Positions 16,601 to 24,992 of a stretch of DNA of 64,000 nt are shown piece by piece. Source of the stretch: DATAXI01 sp963756185. GTDB taxonomy: Bacteria; Verrucomicrobiota; Verrucomicrobiia; Chthoniobacterales; Chthoniobacteraceae. Each line of letters starts with the position of its first letter. Positions within the stretch are counted from its first letter, which is position 1. Position numbers and translations under genes: made by a program. The notes beneath the pieces were generated by a model. The model was not told the DNA's origin. It saw only the letters and a program-made list of their open reading frames with translations, and did no database searches. The stretch spans positions 620,001 through 684,000 of the forward strand of contig CAVWMS010000001.1 in NCBI GenBank assembly GCA_963756185.1, given 5' to 3'.

Positions 16601-19159
16601 AAACATGCGTTGGACGCGCGTGAACTCGTGCGCCGCGCATATGACGTCACCTGTCAGACGGGAGACCTGACATACTCGGCCTATAGTTGGCACGTATTGA
16701 TCACAAATCACCTGACCGTAGGAGATCCCCTCAATATGGTGCAAGGAGAGGCGGAAAAGGGTCTGGCTTTTGCCACAAAGCAAGGTTTCGGCTTGGTGGT
16801 CGCCAACTGCAAGGCGAACCTGGGCCTGATCCGGATGCTCCGCGGGCTGACGCGAAGCTTTGGCTGCTTTGACGACGACATCTATAACGAAGCGGGAGCC
16901 GAGTCTCATTACGCGAGCAACCCATTGTTAGTTCTCTCCGAGTTTTTCTACTGGACGCGAAAGCTGCAGGGCCGATTCATTGCCGGAGACTTTGCGGCGG
17001 CTGTCGACGCCGCAAAAAGAGCCCATCAGATACTTTGGACCGCGGCATCACAAGTTGAGACAGCCGACTTCCGATTCTATGCTGCCCTGGCTCACGCGGC
17101 CGCGTGGGATTCGGCTTCTGCAGAAGAGAAGCAGCGGCATTTGGAGACCTTGATCGAACACGATCAGCAACTTGAGATATGGGCCGAGCATTGCCCCGCC
17201 AATTTTGAAAACCGAGCCGCCTTGGTGAGCGCGGAGATCGCGCGGATTGGGGGCCAGACGCTCGACGCGGAACGCCTTTACGAAAGGGCGATCCATTCTG
17301 CCCGCGCGAACGGCTTTATTCACAACGAGGCTGTCGCCAATGAACTGGCGGCGCAGTTTTACAGGTCGCGAGGCCTTGCCACAACTGCCGATGCTTATCT
17401 AAGAAACGCGCGTGACTGCTACGAACAATGGGGCGCGTTGGGGAAGGTAAACCAAATTGATGGCTGCTACCCGCATATTCAACGGTCATCGGCTCCTTTC
17501 GCAATCGGCGTCACGATGGAAACACCCGCCGCGCTGATGAATGTGGAAACGGTCATACGGGCGTCACAAACACTCTCGAGCGAGATCAACCTTCCGAGCC
17601 TCATCGAGAAGCTCCTGCGCCTGTCCGTCGAACATGCGGGCGCCGAGCGGGGACTGCTCATCCTCCTTCGGGACGGCGAGCCGCGGATCGAAGCGCAGGC
17701 CACCACCGGCAAGGGCGGTGACGAGGTGGCGATTCAACAGACAATCGTGAGGCCGTCTGACCTCCCGCAATCGGTGCTGCGTTACGTGATCCGGACGCAG
17801 CAGCGCGTGCTGCTCGACGATGCTTCAAACGATAGCGTGTATTCAACGGACGAATATGTGCGGCAGAATCGCTCCAAATCCGTACTATGCCTGCCAATCG
17901 TCAAACAAGCACAGGTCGTCGGCGCACTTTATTTGGAAAACAACCTGGCCCCGGGTGCTTTCACGCCGGACCGGGTTGCAGTGCTGCAGTTGCTGGCTTC
18001 GCAAGCCGCCATTTCGCTTGAGAATGCCGCCCTCTTTACTGATCTTCAGCTCCAAGTTGGGCTGCTGCAGCATCTCCCGGTATCCGCTTGGACGCTCAAG
18101 CCTGATGGGACACCGGATTTCGTGAATCAAGTCTGGCTTGAATTCGCCGGTCAGACCCCGGACTTCGTCCGGTCGCATCCCGAGGCTTGGATGACTGCGG
18201 TCCACCCGGAGGATCGGGAGATGGCAGCCAGGAGCTTTTGGGAGGGCGTCCATTCGGGACAGGGTTTCGCGATGGAGACACGGTCTCTCCGCGCCCGGGA
18301 CGGGAAATATCGCTGGCACCTCAATCAAGCGGTGGTCTTGCGCGATTCCGAGGGAAAGGTCCTCAAATTCGTCGGTACAACGACCGACATCGACGACCAG
18401 AAGCGTACCGAAGAGGCGTTGCGCCAGGCGCAGGCCGAATTGGCCCACGTGACGCGAGTAACCACCATGGGAGAACTCGCCGCGTCGATTGCCCACGAAG
18501 TCAACCAACCCATCGCGGGTGTGCTCATCAACGGCAATGCCTGTCTCCGCCGGCTCGCGCGTGTGCGGGAAGAGTCTGCCGACCTCACGGAGGCCCGGGA
18601 GGCAACCCAGCGCATCATCCGCGATGGCAACCGGGCCGGCGAAATCATAGCCCACATCCGGACGTTCTTCAAGAAATCGGAACCGGCCACGGAACCCTTG
18701 AACCTCAATGACACCATCGCGGAGATCATCGTTCTGGTCAGGAGCGAGATGGACAAACAAAGAGTCGTGCCGCGCCTGGAACTGGCTGCCGATTTACCGC
18801 CGGTCCCGGGAGACAAGGTGCAATTGCAACAAGTGATCCTGAACCTGATTCTGAACGCAATCGATGCCATGAGCACTGTCGAAGGCCGGTCTCGGGACCT
18901 CATCATTCAGACACAGAGCCGCGAGAAAAAGGAGGTGATTGTCACCGTTCGTGACTCCGGGATCGGACTTGATCCCGCGAATATGGAAAAGGTGTTCACC
19001 GCCTTTCATACGACCAAGCCGACCGGTATGGGCATGGGGCTTTCGATCAGCCGGTCCATCGTTGAGAATCACTCCGGGCGCATCTGGGTGACCGGGCATG
19101 ACGGCCCGGGGGCGAGCTTTCACTTTGCCCTGCGGGCAATATCCGCGGCCGAGCCGTAG
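13661..19159 (+). CDS. Trifunctional Ser/Thr kinase - AAA ATPase - GAF/PAS sensor histidine kinase
   Basis: An 1832-aa soluble protein. Domain order: a protein-kinase-like domain (about 40-270) with HKDVKPANL catalytic loop, GTLAYMAPEQ and SDIYSFGVTLYEM; an AAA_16/STAND-like ATPase with GYSGIGKS Walker A (326-333) and LALFLDDLQWLD Walker B (near 455); a long alpha-helical repeat region (about 720-1240); GAF (about 1313-1456); PAS (about 1467-1583); HisKA with IAHEVNQPIAG (His near 1610); and HATPase with DSGIGL and GMGLSIS. The DFG aspartate is Gly (LTGFGLTS), which I recall from this family, so kinase activity is doubtful. No indels are visible over 5.5 kb. The FixL/NodV-like histidine-kinase end suggests the FixJ-type regulators upstream as partners. 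Confidence 0.93.
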   Translation: MSDLTNCEIEPLRQDGEFALARVARLNGLPSCLLISPLMERPAPSSVAKLENAFALRDELDASSAARPVELVKFGGRPALVIEDPGGQFLDELIVAPLSVPDFLRLAIGIARALGGLHARGLVHKDVKPANLIVKAGDGQAWLTGFGLTSRLPRHRQPPVPPEIIAGTLAYMAPEQTGRMNRSVDCRSDIYSFGVTLYEMVTGSLPFVACDPMEWVHCHTARQPVSPSERSENVPAAVSAIIMKLLAKTAEERYQSAAGAESDLRRCLSEWEASGQIRDFPLGEHDTPDRLMIPERLYGRDREVETLLTAFDRIVAGGRPELVLVSGYSGIGKSVVVNELHKALVPPRGMFASGKFDQYKRDIPYATLAQSFQSLIRPLLSKSDEELGEWREALREALDPNGALVVELVPELLHIIGEQPPVTELPPRDAQARFHLVLRRFINVFARPEHPLALFLDDLQWLDAATLDLLEDFLARTDLQYLLLIGAYRDNEVHSTHPLMRKLAAMREAGSALHDIVLAPLGREDLGQLLADFLRCEAKHAAPLAQLIHEKTSGNPFFAIQFIATLADEALLTFDYAAARWSWDLKQIHAKGYTDNVVDLMVGKLSRLPVETQSALQRFACLGNSAEFTMLQMVHQEAREELHEHFWEAVRSGLVFRSETSYRFLHDRVQEAAYFLIPKELRAQAHLRIGRLLAEHTPPARRDEAIFEIVNQLNRGLHLVTSTEEREWVAGLDLAAAKRAKLSTAYASALKYLGTARTLLTEATWERNYDLIFSIECLAAECELLTAEMVLAEKRLTMLAQRAKTSHDFAVVTRLQLTLYTTLDRSELAIEVFLDYLRRSGTDWSHHPTREDVLGEYDRIWSMLGNRQIEDLADLPLLTDPNVFDMLDVFTEIVHPAMFYDENLSSLAVCRMVNLSLEHGNCDGSCFGYVWFAMFAGPRFNNYKDGFRFGQLGYNLVEKGRFPLYQARTYITFGTLLPWAKHALDARELVRRAYDVTCQTGDLTYSAYSWHVLITNHLTVGDPLNMVQGEAEKGLAFATKQGFGLVVANCKANLGLIRMLRGLTRSFGCFDDDIYNEAGAESHYASNPLLVLSEFFYWTRKLQGRFIAGDFAAAVDAAKRAHQILWTAASQVETADFRFYAALAHAAAWDSASAEEKQRHLETLIEHDQQLEIWAEHCPANFENRAALVSAEIARIGGQTLDAERLYERAIHSARANGFIHNEAVANELAAQFYRSRGLATTADAYLRNARDCYEQWGALGKVNQIDGCYPHIQRSSAPFAIGVTMETPAALMNVETVIRASQTLSSEINLPSLIEKLLRLSVEHAGAERGLLILLRDGEPRIEAQATTGKGGDEVAIQQTIVRPSDLPQSVLRYVIRTQQRVLLDDASNDSVYSTDEYVRQNRSKSVLCLPIVKQAQVVGALYLENNLAPGAFTPDRVAVLQLLASQAAISLENAALFTDLQLQVGLLQHLPVSAWTLKPDGTPDFVNQVWLEFAGQTPDFVRSHPEAWMTAVHPEDREMAARSFWEGVHSGQGFAMETRSLRARDGKYRWHLNQAVVLRDSEGKVLKFVGTTTDIDDQKRTEEALRQAQAELAHVTRVTTMGELAASIAHEVNQPIAGVLINGNACLRRLARVREESADLTEAREATQRIIRDGNRAGEIIAHIRTFFKKSEPATEPLNLNDTIAEIIVLVRSEMDKQRVVPRLELAADLPPVPGDKVQLQQVILNLILNAIDAMSTVEGRSRDLIIQTQSREKKEVIVTVRDSGIGLDPANMEKVFTAFHTTKPTGMGMGLSISRSIVENHSGRIWVTGHDGPGASFHFALRAISAAEP

Positions 19160-19395
19160 GCGGCTCCCGATCCGCGTCGTGCGGAGAAGCGACATCTCGC
19201 ATCTCCGGGCCACGAATTATCGTCCGGTCGAAATCTCGCACCGGTCCCCCGACGTTGACGGGATGCGCAAGTGATTGGATGTGAATCAGTTGCCGTATGG
19301 GTATCAGCGTGGCACGCAAGATGTAATAAGTAGTGAAAACGGGTGGTTTTCCGTTCAGGAGCGCACCGCGCGCATCACCAGAACGAGCACACGAA

Positions 19396-20733
19396 ATGAA
19401 TTCGAATAAACAAATCCAACTCGGGAGACATGCTCCTCCCTGGCGAGGCTTCGCGGCGCGAGTGACCGCCGCATGGCTCTCCTTCGCTGCCATCATCATT
19501 CCTGTGCGAGCCGCCGCCGATGCGGAGGACTCCACCGCAATCCGCCCTTTCCACGTCCACTTCCCGGAAGCGGACCTCGCCGACCTCCGCGCGCGCATTC
19601 TGGCCACGCGTTGGCCCGACGCGGAGACCGTCTCCGATGCGTCGCAAGGCGTGCAGCTCGCGACGATGAAGGAACTCGCGCGCTATTGGGCGACAGACTA
19701 CGATTGGCGCAAGTGCGAGGCGAAGTTAAATGCCCTGCCGATGTTTGTGACCACGATTGACGGGCTGGACATTCAGTTCATCTGGGTCCGTTCCAAAAAT
19801 CCGAATGCTCTGGCGATGATCCTCACCCATGGATGGCCGGGCTCGATCCTGGAGTTCATGAAGGTCATTGGCCCGCTCACCGATCCCACGGAGCACGGCG
19901 GCGAGGCCGGGGACGCCTTCGACGTCGTGATTCCCTCGATGCCGGGGTACGGGTTTTCCGGCAAACCGACTGCTCCCGGCTGGGACCCAGCCCACATCGC
20001 GCGCGCCTGGACGGTCTTGATGAAACGCCTTGGATACACGAAGTTTGTGGCGCAAGGCGGCGATTGGGGGGATGCCGTCACGGAGCTGATGGCCCTGCAG
20101 GCGCCTCCCGAATTGCTGGGCATCCATGTCAACATGCCTGCGACTGTTCCAGCCGACGTTGAAAAGGCTGCCTTTGCCGGGGCTCCGCCGCCATCCGGTC
20201 TCTCGACGGAGGAACTGCACGCGTTCGATCAACTGACGTTTTTCTACAAGCATGGCTTGGGCTACGCCATCGAGATGGCGAACCGTCCGGAGACGCTGTA
20301 CGGGATTGAGGATTCGCCCATCGGCCTCGCAGGCTGGATGCTTGATCACGACGCAGCCAGTTACGCGCTCATCTCGCGCGCCTTTGCCGGACAGCCTGGC
20401 GGGCTTACGCGGGACGACGTCCTGGACAACATCACGCTCTATTGGTTGACAGGCACGGCCGTTTCTTCCGCTCGTCTCTATTGGGAATACAAGGGTGGCT
20501 TTTTCGACCCAAGGAACGTCACCATCCCGGTTGCCGTGAGCGTATTTCCAGACGAGATCTATGCCGCCCCGCGGAGTTGGGCGGAGAAGGCTTATCCCAA
20601 ACTTATCTATTTCAACAAGCTCCCCGTAGGAGGCCACTTCGCGGCGTGGGAGCAGCCGCAACTCTTCACCACGGAACTTCGCGCGGCCTTCAAATCGCTG
20701 CGCGCCGCACCAGCTGGCGCGTCAAATCCATAA
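19396..20733 (+). CDS. Exported epoxide hydrolase (alpha/beta hydrolase, EHN domain)
   Basis: A 445-aa protein. An N-terminal signal peptide (WLSFAAIIIPVRAAADA) is followed by the epoxide-hydrolase N-terminal domain (FHVHFPEADLADLRARI, RWPDAET) and an alpha/beta hydrolase core. HGWPGS forms the HGxP oxyanion motif, QGGDWGD carries the nucleophilic Asp, and GGHFAAWEQP the catalytic His. These are diagnostic of the microsomal-type epoxide hydrolase family, which opens epoxides to diols. ATG 19396 is preferred over 19333 as it immediately precedes the signal peptide. It heads the same-strand redox/detoxification cluster. Confidence 0.92.
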   Translation: MNSNKQIQLGRHAPPWRGFAARVTAAWLSFAAIIIPVRAAADAEDSTAIRPFHVHFPEADLADLRARILATRWPDAETVSDASQGVQLATMKELARYWATDYDWRKCEAKLNALPMFVTTIDGLDIQFIWVRSKNPNALAMILTHGWPGSILEFMKVIGPLTDPTEHGGEAGDAFDVVIPSMPGYGFSGKPTAPGWDPAHIARAWTVLMKRLGYTKFVAQGGDWGDAVTELMALQAPPELLGIHVNMPATVPADVEKAAFAGAPPPSGLSTEELHAFDQLTFFYKHGLGYAIEMANRPETLYGIEDSPIGLAGWMLDHDAASYALISRAFAGQPGGLTRDDVLDNITLYWLTGTAVSSARLYWEYKGGFFDPRNVTIPVAVSVFPDEIYAAPRSWAEKAYPKLIYFNKLPVGGHFAAWEQPQLFTTELRAAFKSLRAAPAGASNP

Positions 20734-20835
20734 ACCGCGACAGCCGGCGCCGCCGCGCGGAGATGCGCGACGGGCGACCGGGCTGGCGGCCAACACAATT
20801 CCAAACAGTCACCGGCCGATGCCAGGACACTCACC

Positions 20836-21360
20836 ATGAATGATATGCCAAGCGGTAAAACAGAACCCGCTGATGAATCAAGGCTCGTGGTTTCGAATCC
20901 TCTCGATGTCGTCCCAGTCGAGATGCCGTTTGATGTGCCCTATGGGCTCCCAATATCGCTGGCCCGGGCTCAAGCGGCTATTCACGCTGCCGTGGCAGAG
21001 GCGACGCGGCGGAATTGGAAGATGAACGTGGCCATTGCCGATTCCGGGGGGCACCTGGTTGCCTTCCAACGAATGGATGGCGCGATGCTTGCCTCGATCC
21101 AGATAGCGGAGCACAAGGCGCGGGCAGCCGCGACCTTTCGGCGCCCAACCAAGATCTTCGAGGACGGCATCCAACTGATGCATCTCAACTATCTGCTCGC
21201 GTTCGATGGAGTTATCGCGTCTCGCGGTGGCATTCCATTGATCGACGAGGGAACGATTATCGGCGCAATTGGCTGTTCGGGAGGCACGGATTCCCAGGAT
21301 GAGATCGTCAGCGAGGCCGGCGCAGCAGCAATCAACCAGCCCCGGGCGATAGACAAATAA
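20836..21360 (+). CDS. GlcG/HbpS-family (DUF336) heme-binding-like protein
   Basis: A 174-aa protein with the GlcG/HbpS fold: ARAQAAIHAAVAEA, then VAIADSGGHLVAFQRMDGA, followed by AEHKARAAATFRRPT and the C-terminal GGIPLIDEGTIIGAIGCSGG. Family members bind heme or act with oxidoreductases; the exact role is unknown. There is no signal peptide. About 100 bp separate it from the epoxide hydrolase and 69 bp from the enoyl-CoA hydratase-like gene, compatible with one transcription unit. Confidence 0.88.
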   Translation: MNDMPSGKTEPADESRLVVSNPLDVVPVEMPFDVPYGLPISLARAQAAIHAAVAEATRRNWKMNVAIADSGGHLVAFQRMDGAMLASIQIAEHKARAAATFRRPTKIFEDGIQLMHLNYLLAFDGVIASRGGIPLIDEGTIIGAIGCSGGTDSQDEIVSEAGAAAINQPRAIDK

Positions 21361-21429
21361 ATCAGACGCCAGGAAAACGTTAAGGGCGATCAACCCATTC
21401 AAACACCAACCAATACAAAGGAGAATCCA

Positions 21430-22329
21430 ATGGCAACGGCGACCACCTCTATCTCTATGAAACGCGCACCTATGAAACCCGCGTCCACGAAGCGCGAACA
21501 GCTTCGCCTGACCCGGCGATCACCCGCCTATTGGCGTGTCACGATCGACAACCCACCAATCAACGTTATGGGACCGGAAATGGTCCGGCAGTTTCAGGGA
21601 GTCATCGACGCCCTGGAGGCCGACGAACATGTGAGGGTCGTGGTTTTCGATAGCGCGGTCGAAGGCTACTTTCTGAATCACTCCGATTTCATAGCCAAGC
21701 TGGACGACCTGACCTCAATGCCGGCTGGTCCGACAGGGCTGCCTCCCTGGCCGGATTTTCTCGCGCGTCTCACCCGCCTGCCGGTCGTCTCCATCGCGCT
21801 CATCCGCGGCCGTGCGACCGGCAACGGCAGTGAGATCACGCTCGCCTGCGACATGAGTTTCGCCAGCCGCGAGAAGGCAATTATCTCGCAATGGGAGGTG
21901 GGCGTGGGGATGGTCCCCGGAGGTGGTCCGATGGCCCGTCTGCCCCAACTCATCGGGCGGAACCGCGCCCTTGAAGTGCTCATGAGTTCGGAAGACATCC
22001 GGGGAGAGCAAGCTGAGGCCTACGGCTACGTTAATCGCGCGATACGAGACGCCGATCTGGACGCGTTCGTAGAGGCGCTCGCAACCAGGATCGCCGGGTT
22101 CGATAAATGGGCGATCGGCACCACCAAGCGCCTCGTCAACGCCAGCCTGCCGCCGGATATCGAACTCGGCGCCGGCTGGGATGCTTGCATCGCTTCACTC
22201 GGGCGACCGGCCGCCCAGAATGGAATCAAAGCGCTGATGGCGCGCGGTTTCCATGAGCCGGGCGATGTCGAAAATCGCCTCGGATATTACCTGGGCACAA
22301 TTCATGGCCAGCCCGGCGCCCATTGCTGA
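21430..22329 (+). CDS. Enoyl-CoA hydratase/isomerase family protein
   Basis: A 299-aa crotonase-fold protein with a good AAGGAG site upstream of ATG. Crotonase features include DNPPINVMGPEM, VVFDSAVEGYFLNHSD (oxyanion loop 1) and RGRATGNGSEITLACDMSFA (oxyanion loop 2), followed by VGVGMVPGGGPMARLPQLIG. The usual catalytic Glu pair of hydratases is not clearly placed, so it could be an isomerase, hydrolase or non-CoA-dependent relative. A 25-residue Lys/Arg/Thr-rich N-terminal extension precedes the domain. Confidence 0.85.
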   Translation: MATATTSISMKRAPMKPASTKREQLRLTRRSPAYWRVTIDNPPINVMGPEMVRQFQGVIDALEADEHVRVVVFDSAVEGYFLNHSDFIAKLDDLTSMPAGPTGLPPWPDFLARLTRLPVVSIALIRGRATGNGSEITLACDMSFASREKAIISQWEVGVGMVPGGGPMARLPQLIGRNRALEVLMSSEDIRGEQAEAYGYVNRAIRDADLDAFVEALATRIAGFDKWAIGTTKRLVNASLPPDIELGAGWDACIASLGRPAAQNGIKALMARGFHEPGDVENRLGYYLGTIHGQPGAHC

Positions 22330-22481
22330 TGACGGTGATCACCACCTTCTTAGTGTTGAATACGCGGGCCTGGCGCGGCGGCGCGCCAGATTTGTATCGA
22401 ATCCGCACAAAAGCAAACCTGCCCGATAAACGAATCGGCAGATAAAGCACCAAACAAAAATAAATGAGAACGAGAGAGAAT

Positions 22482-23081
22482 ATGAAAATACTTATGATAT
22501 TGACCTCCCATGATCAGCTCGGCAACACAGGCCAAAAAACCGGATTCTGGCTTGAGGAATTTGCGGCGCCTTATTTTGTATTCAGGGACGCCGGGGTCGA
22601 TCTGACGCTGGCTTCACCGAAAGGCGGGCAGCCGCCGCTCGATCCGAAAAGCGATCTTCCGGAAAACCAGACCCCGGCTATGACGCGATTCAAAAAAGAT
22701 GAGAGCGCACTGAAGGCGCTCGCTAACACTCGTCTGCTGGCGGATATGAAAGCAGAAGATTTCGACGCGGTCTTCTATCCCGGCGGGCACGGTCCCATGT
22801 GGGATCTGGCCGAGAGTCCGGCTTCGAAAGCTCTGATCGAATCATTCTATAACTCTGGAAAGCCGGTGGCGTTGGTGTGCCACGCGCCCGGCGTCCTTCG
22901 TCATGTCACATACAAAGGCGAGCCTCTCGTGAAGGGGAAACATGTAACCGGCTTTACGAACGGCGAGGAAGAAGTGATGAAGCTCACCCACGTTGTGCCG
23001 TTTCTGGTCGAGGACGAAATCATGCGCCTTGGCGCCATATTCGAGAAGAAGAGTGAACTGGCAGTCTTTCGTCGTCATTGA
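22482..23081 (+). CDS. DJ-1/PfpI-family glutamine amidotransferase-like protein, C-terminus frameshifted
   Basis: MKILMILTSHDQ begins a type-1 glutamine-amidotransferase-like fold with AVFYPGGHGPMWDL and the nucleophile elbow ALVCHAPGVL. This matches the chaperone/glyoxalase-III branch (Hsp31-like) that detoxifies methylglyoxal. In frame it stops at 23081, but the next frame continues the family C-terminus exactly (WQSFVVIDGRLITGQNPAS). Removing one extra A near 23055-23057 (AGTGAACTGG) restores it, so the intact protein would run to roughly 23200. ATG 22482 follows a GAGAG stretch; 22464 is an alternative. Next to VOC and quinone-reductase genes, it supports a reactive-carbonyl role. Confidence 0.82.
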   Translation: MKILMILTSHDQLGNTGQKTGFWLEEFAAPYFVFRDAGVDLTLASPKGGQPPLDPKSDLPENQTPAMTRFKKDESALKALANTRLLADMKAEDFDAVFYPGGHGPMWDLAESPASKALIESFYNSGKPVALVCHAPGVLRHVTYKGEPLVKGKHVTGFTNGEEEVMKLTHVVPFLVEDEIMRLGAIFEKKSELAVFRRH

Positions 23082-23228
23082 CGGCCGTCTCATCACCGGC
23101 CAGAACCCCGCGTCTTCGACGTCCGCGGCTCAGGCGCTTTTAAAGTTCATGGCTGAATCGGGATCGGAGTCGTCAACCAACAGCGTACAAATCGAACAGA
23201 AGAGCTATGAGATGCCCCCGCGGGAAGG

Positions 23229-23650
23229 GTGTCAGCTGTTGCATATTTTCTCACCGTCGCGGACATCGAGCGATCGGCCCGATACTATGAAAAGGTCTTC
23301 GGCGGCTCGCATTCTGAGCAGAGGAGACAGCAACGGCGCGCCTGGATACATTCAGATCGCGAATACGTGGCTCCTTGTCAACGTCGGAGGCGGGCCGACC
23401 CCCGACAAGCCGACGGTAACGCTCAGCGTCCCCGACCCGGATAAGATCAACAGCTTCATGAATATCCGGGTTGCAGATATTCAGGCGTGCTATAAATTAT
23501 GGAAAAGTCGGGGAGCCGAGTTCATCACAGAAGCCGATACCCAAGTACGGCGAGATACGCTGCTACATCCGCGATCCTGACGGTTATATCATCGAGGTCG
23601 GTCAGAGTACCACAACTCAAGTACGGTTAAAACTGGGAGATGAAAGATGA
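23229..23650 (+). CDS. VOC-family (glyoxalase/bleomycin-resistance) protein, two apparent frameshifts
   Basis: Three successive frames together make one VOC protein. FLTVADIERSARYYEKVFGG comes first, then SRGDSNGAPGYIQIANTWLL to KLWKSRGAEFITE, then YGEIRCYIRDPDGYIIEVGQ. Each join is explained by one extra base, near 23310 (GGC-T-CGC) and near 23541 (ACC-C-AAG). VOC proteins use paired beta-alpha-beta-beta-beta units and usually a metal. The start is GTG 23229, or ATG 23207 if one G of the GGG run at 23227 is an error. The stop TGA (23648-23650) overlaps the next ATG. Confidence 0.72.
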
Positions 23651-24551
23651 AAGCAATTGTTGTCCACCAATATGGCGGTCCTGAAGTACTCAAGTGGGAA
23701 GAATACCCTGATCCGGTTCAGGCTCGGGCGAGGTGCTGATTCGGGTCGCCGCCGCGAGCGTGAATCCGATCGATTATAAACGGCGTGCTGGATTAACGAA
23801 AGATTGGTACCCCATCAAGTTTCCGGGGCTTATAGGAATCGATGTCGCGGGCAATGTGGTCAAGATTGGGCCAGGAGTGGAGGGCTTTTCTGTAGGCGAC
23901 AAAGTTTTTGCTATGGCGGACAATACTTACGCGGAGCTTTGTGCCGTGAAAGCCGCGGTTCTGGCGAAAGTTCCCAAGGGGCTCGACTTGTTCCAGGCCG
24001 CGGCGTTGCCGCTGGTGACGACGACTGGCAACCAGCTCCTCTTGGCCACGGGAATCAAAGCGGGCCAGACGGTCCTCGTCGTAGGTGCTGCCGGAAATGT
24101 CGGGCGTTCGGCGGTATTCACCGCGAAGGCACGCTCGGCGACTGTGATCGCAGGGGTCTTGAAGAGGCAGTTCGACGAGGCGAAGACAGTCGGCGCGGAT
24201 CAGGTCGTCGCGACCGACGACGACACCGCGATTGCGAATCTCCCGCCGCTCGATGCGATGGCGGATGCGGTCGGCGGAAAAACCGCCGAAAAGCTGATCG
24301 CCAGGGTCAAGCCGGGAGGGATCTATGCATCGGTTGTCGGGGCGCCGAAGAACGCTGCGGAGTACCCATCTGTAAAGGTGGTGACAGTATTCTCGAAATT
24401 CGACAGGAAAACGCTCGAGTTCATGGCCGAAGCGGTGCGAGACGGCAAGCTGGTAATCCCGATTGGGCCGAAACTGCCGCTTAGCGAAGCGGCCAAGGCC
24501 CATGCAATGGCAGAGAAGGGCGGTGTCGGGAAGATATTGCTGGTGCCTTGA
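23647..24551 (+). CDS. Zinc-independent quinone oxidoreductase-like (MDR family), one frameshift near the start
   Basis: ATG 23647 overlaps the VOC stop. The N-terminus MKAIVVHQYGGPEVLKWEEY is classic quinone reductase. The frame breaks near 23728, where one base appears missing before SGEVLIRVAAASVNPIDYK, after which the protein continues to 24551. The NAD(P)H-binding stretch TVLVVGAAGNVGRSAV and the C-terminal GKLVIPIGPKLPLSEAAKAH are typical. It likely reduces quinones or enones with NADPH. No zinc-binding cysteines are seen, consistent with the zeta-crystallin branch. Confidence 0.83.
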
Positions 24552-24578
24552 GATGATTTTGCGAACGGAAAACCGGAA

Positions 24579-24932
24579 ATGGAGAAAGTCATGCGCGGAG
24601 TCAACCCTACTTCAAAGCCGAGCGGACATGGGTGTGTCGAATGCCTGAGGCAACCGAAAGGCTGGTGGTTTCATCTCCGCCGGTGTGCGGAGTGCGGGCA
24701 CATCGGTTGCTGCGACAGTTCTCCGGGCCAGCATGCGTCCAACCATGCGGCGGCGGCAGGGCATCCGATCATTGCCAGCTTCGAGCCGGGTGAGGATTGG
24801 TGCTACGATTATGAAAAGCGGAGGATGATCGAGGGTATGGAGTTGCTTCCGCCGCATTCGCATCCGGAGGATCAACCAACGCCTGGACCGGCAGGGAGAG
24901 TTCCAGCCAATTGGGAATCGCTCCTGCACTAG
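24579..24932 (+). CDS. UBP-type zinc-finger protein
   Basis: A 117-aa protein whose core HGCVECLRQPKGWWFHLRRC, then CGHIGCCDSSPGQHASNHAA and GHPIIASFEPGEDWCYDY, matches the ubiquitin-hydrolase-type zinc finger found in eukaryotic deubiquitinases and in scattered bacteria. The Cys/His ligands are complete. Bacterial roles are not established; there is no ubiquitin here, and its regular occurrence beside oxidoreductases suggests a redox or metal-binding function. It lies 27 bp after the quinone reductase gene. Confidence 0.88.
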   Translation: MEKVMRGVNPTSKPSGHGCVECLRQPKGWWFHLRRCAECGHIGCCDSSPGQHASNHAAAAGHPIIASFEPGEDWCYDYEKRRMIEGMELLPPHSHPEDQPTPGPAGRVPANWESLLH

Positions 24933-24992
24933 GCACGAAACTATGGAACACCAATCACCGTCCGGATGCATCCCAAAGGTTGAACTGAACTT

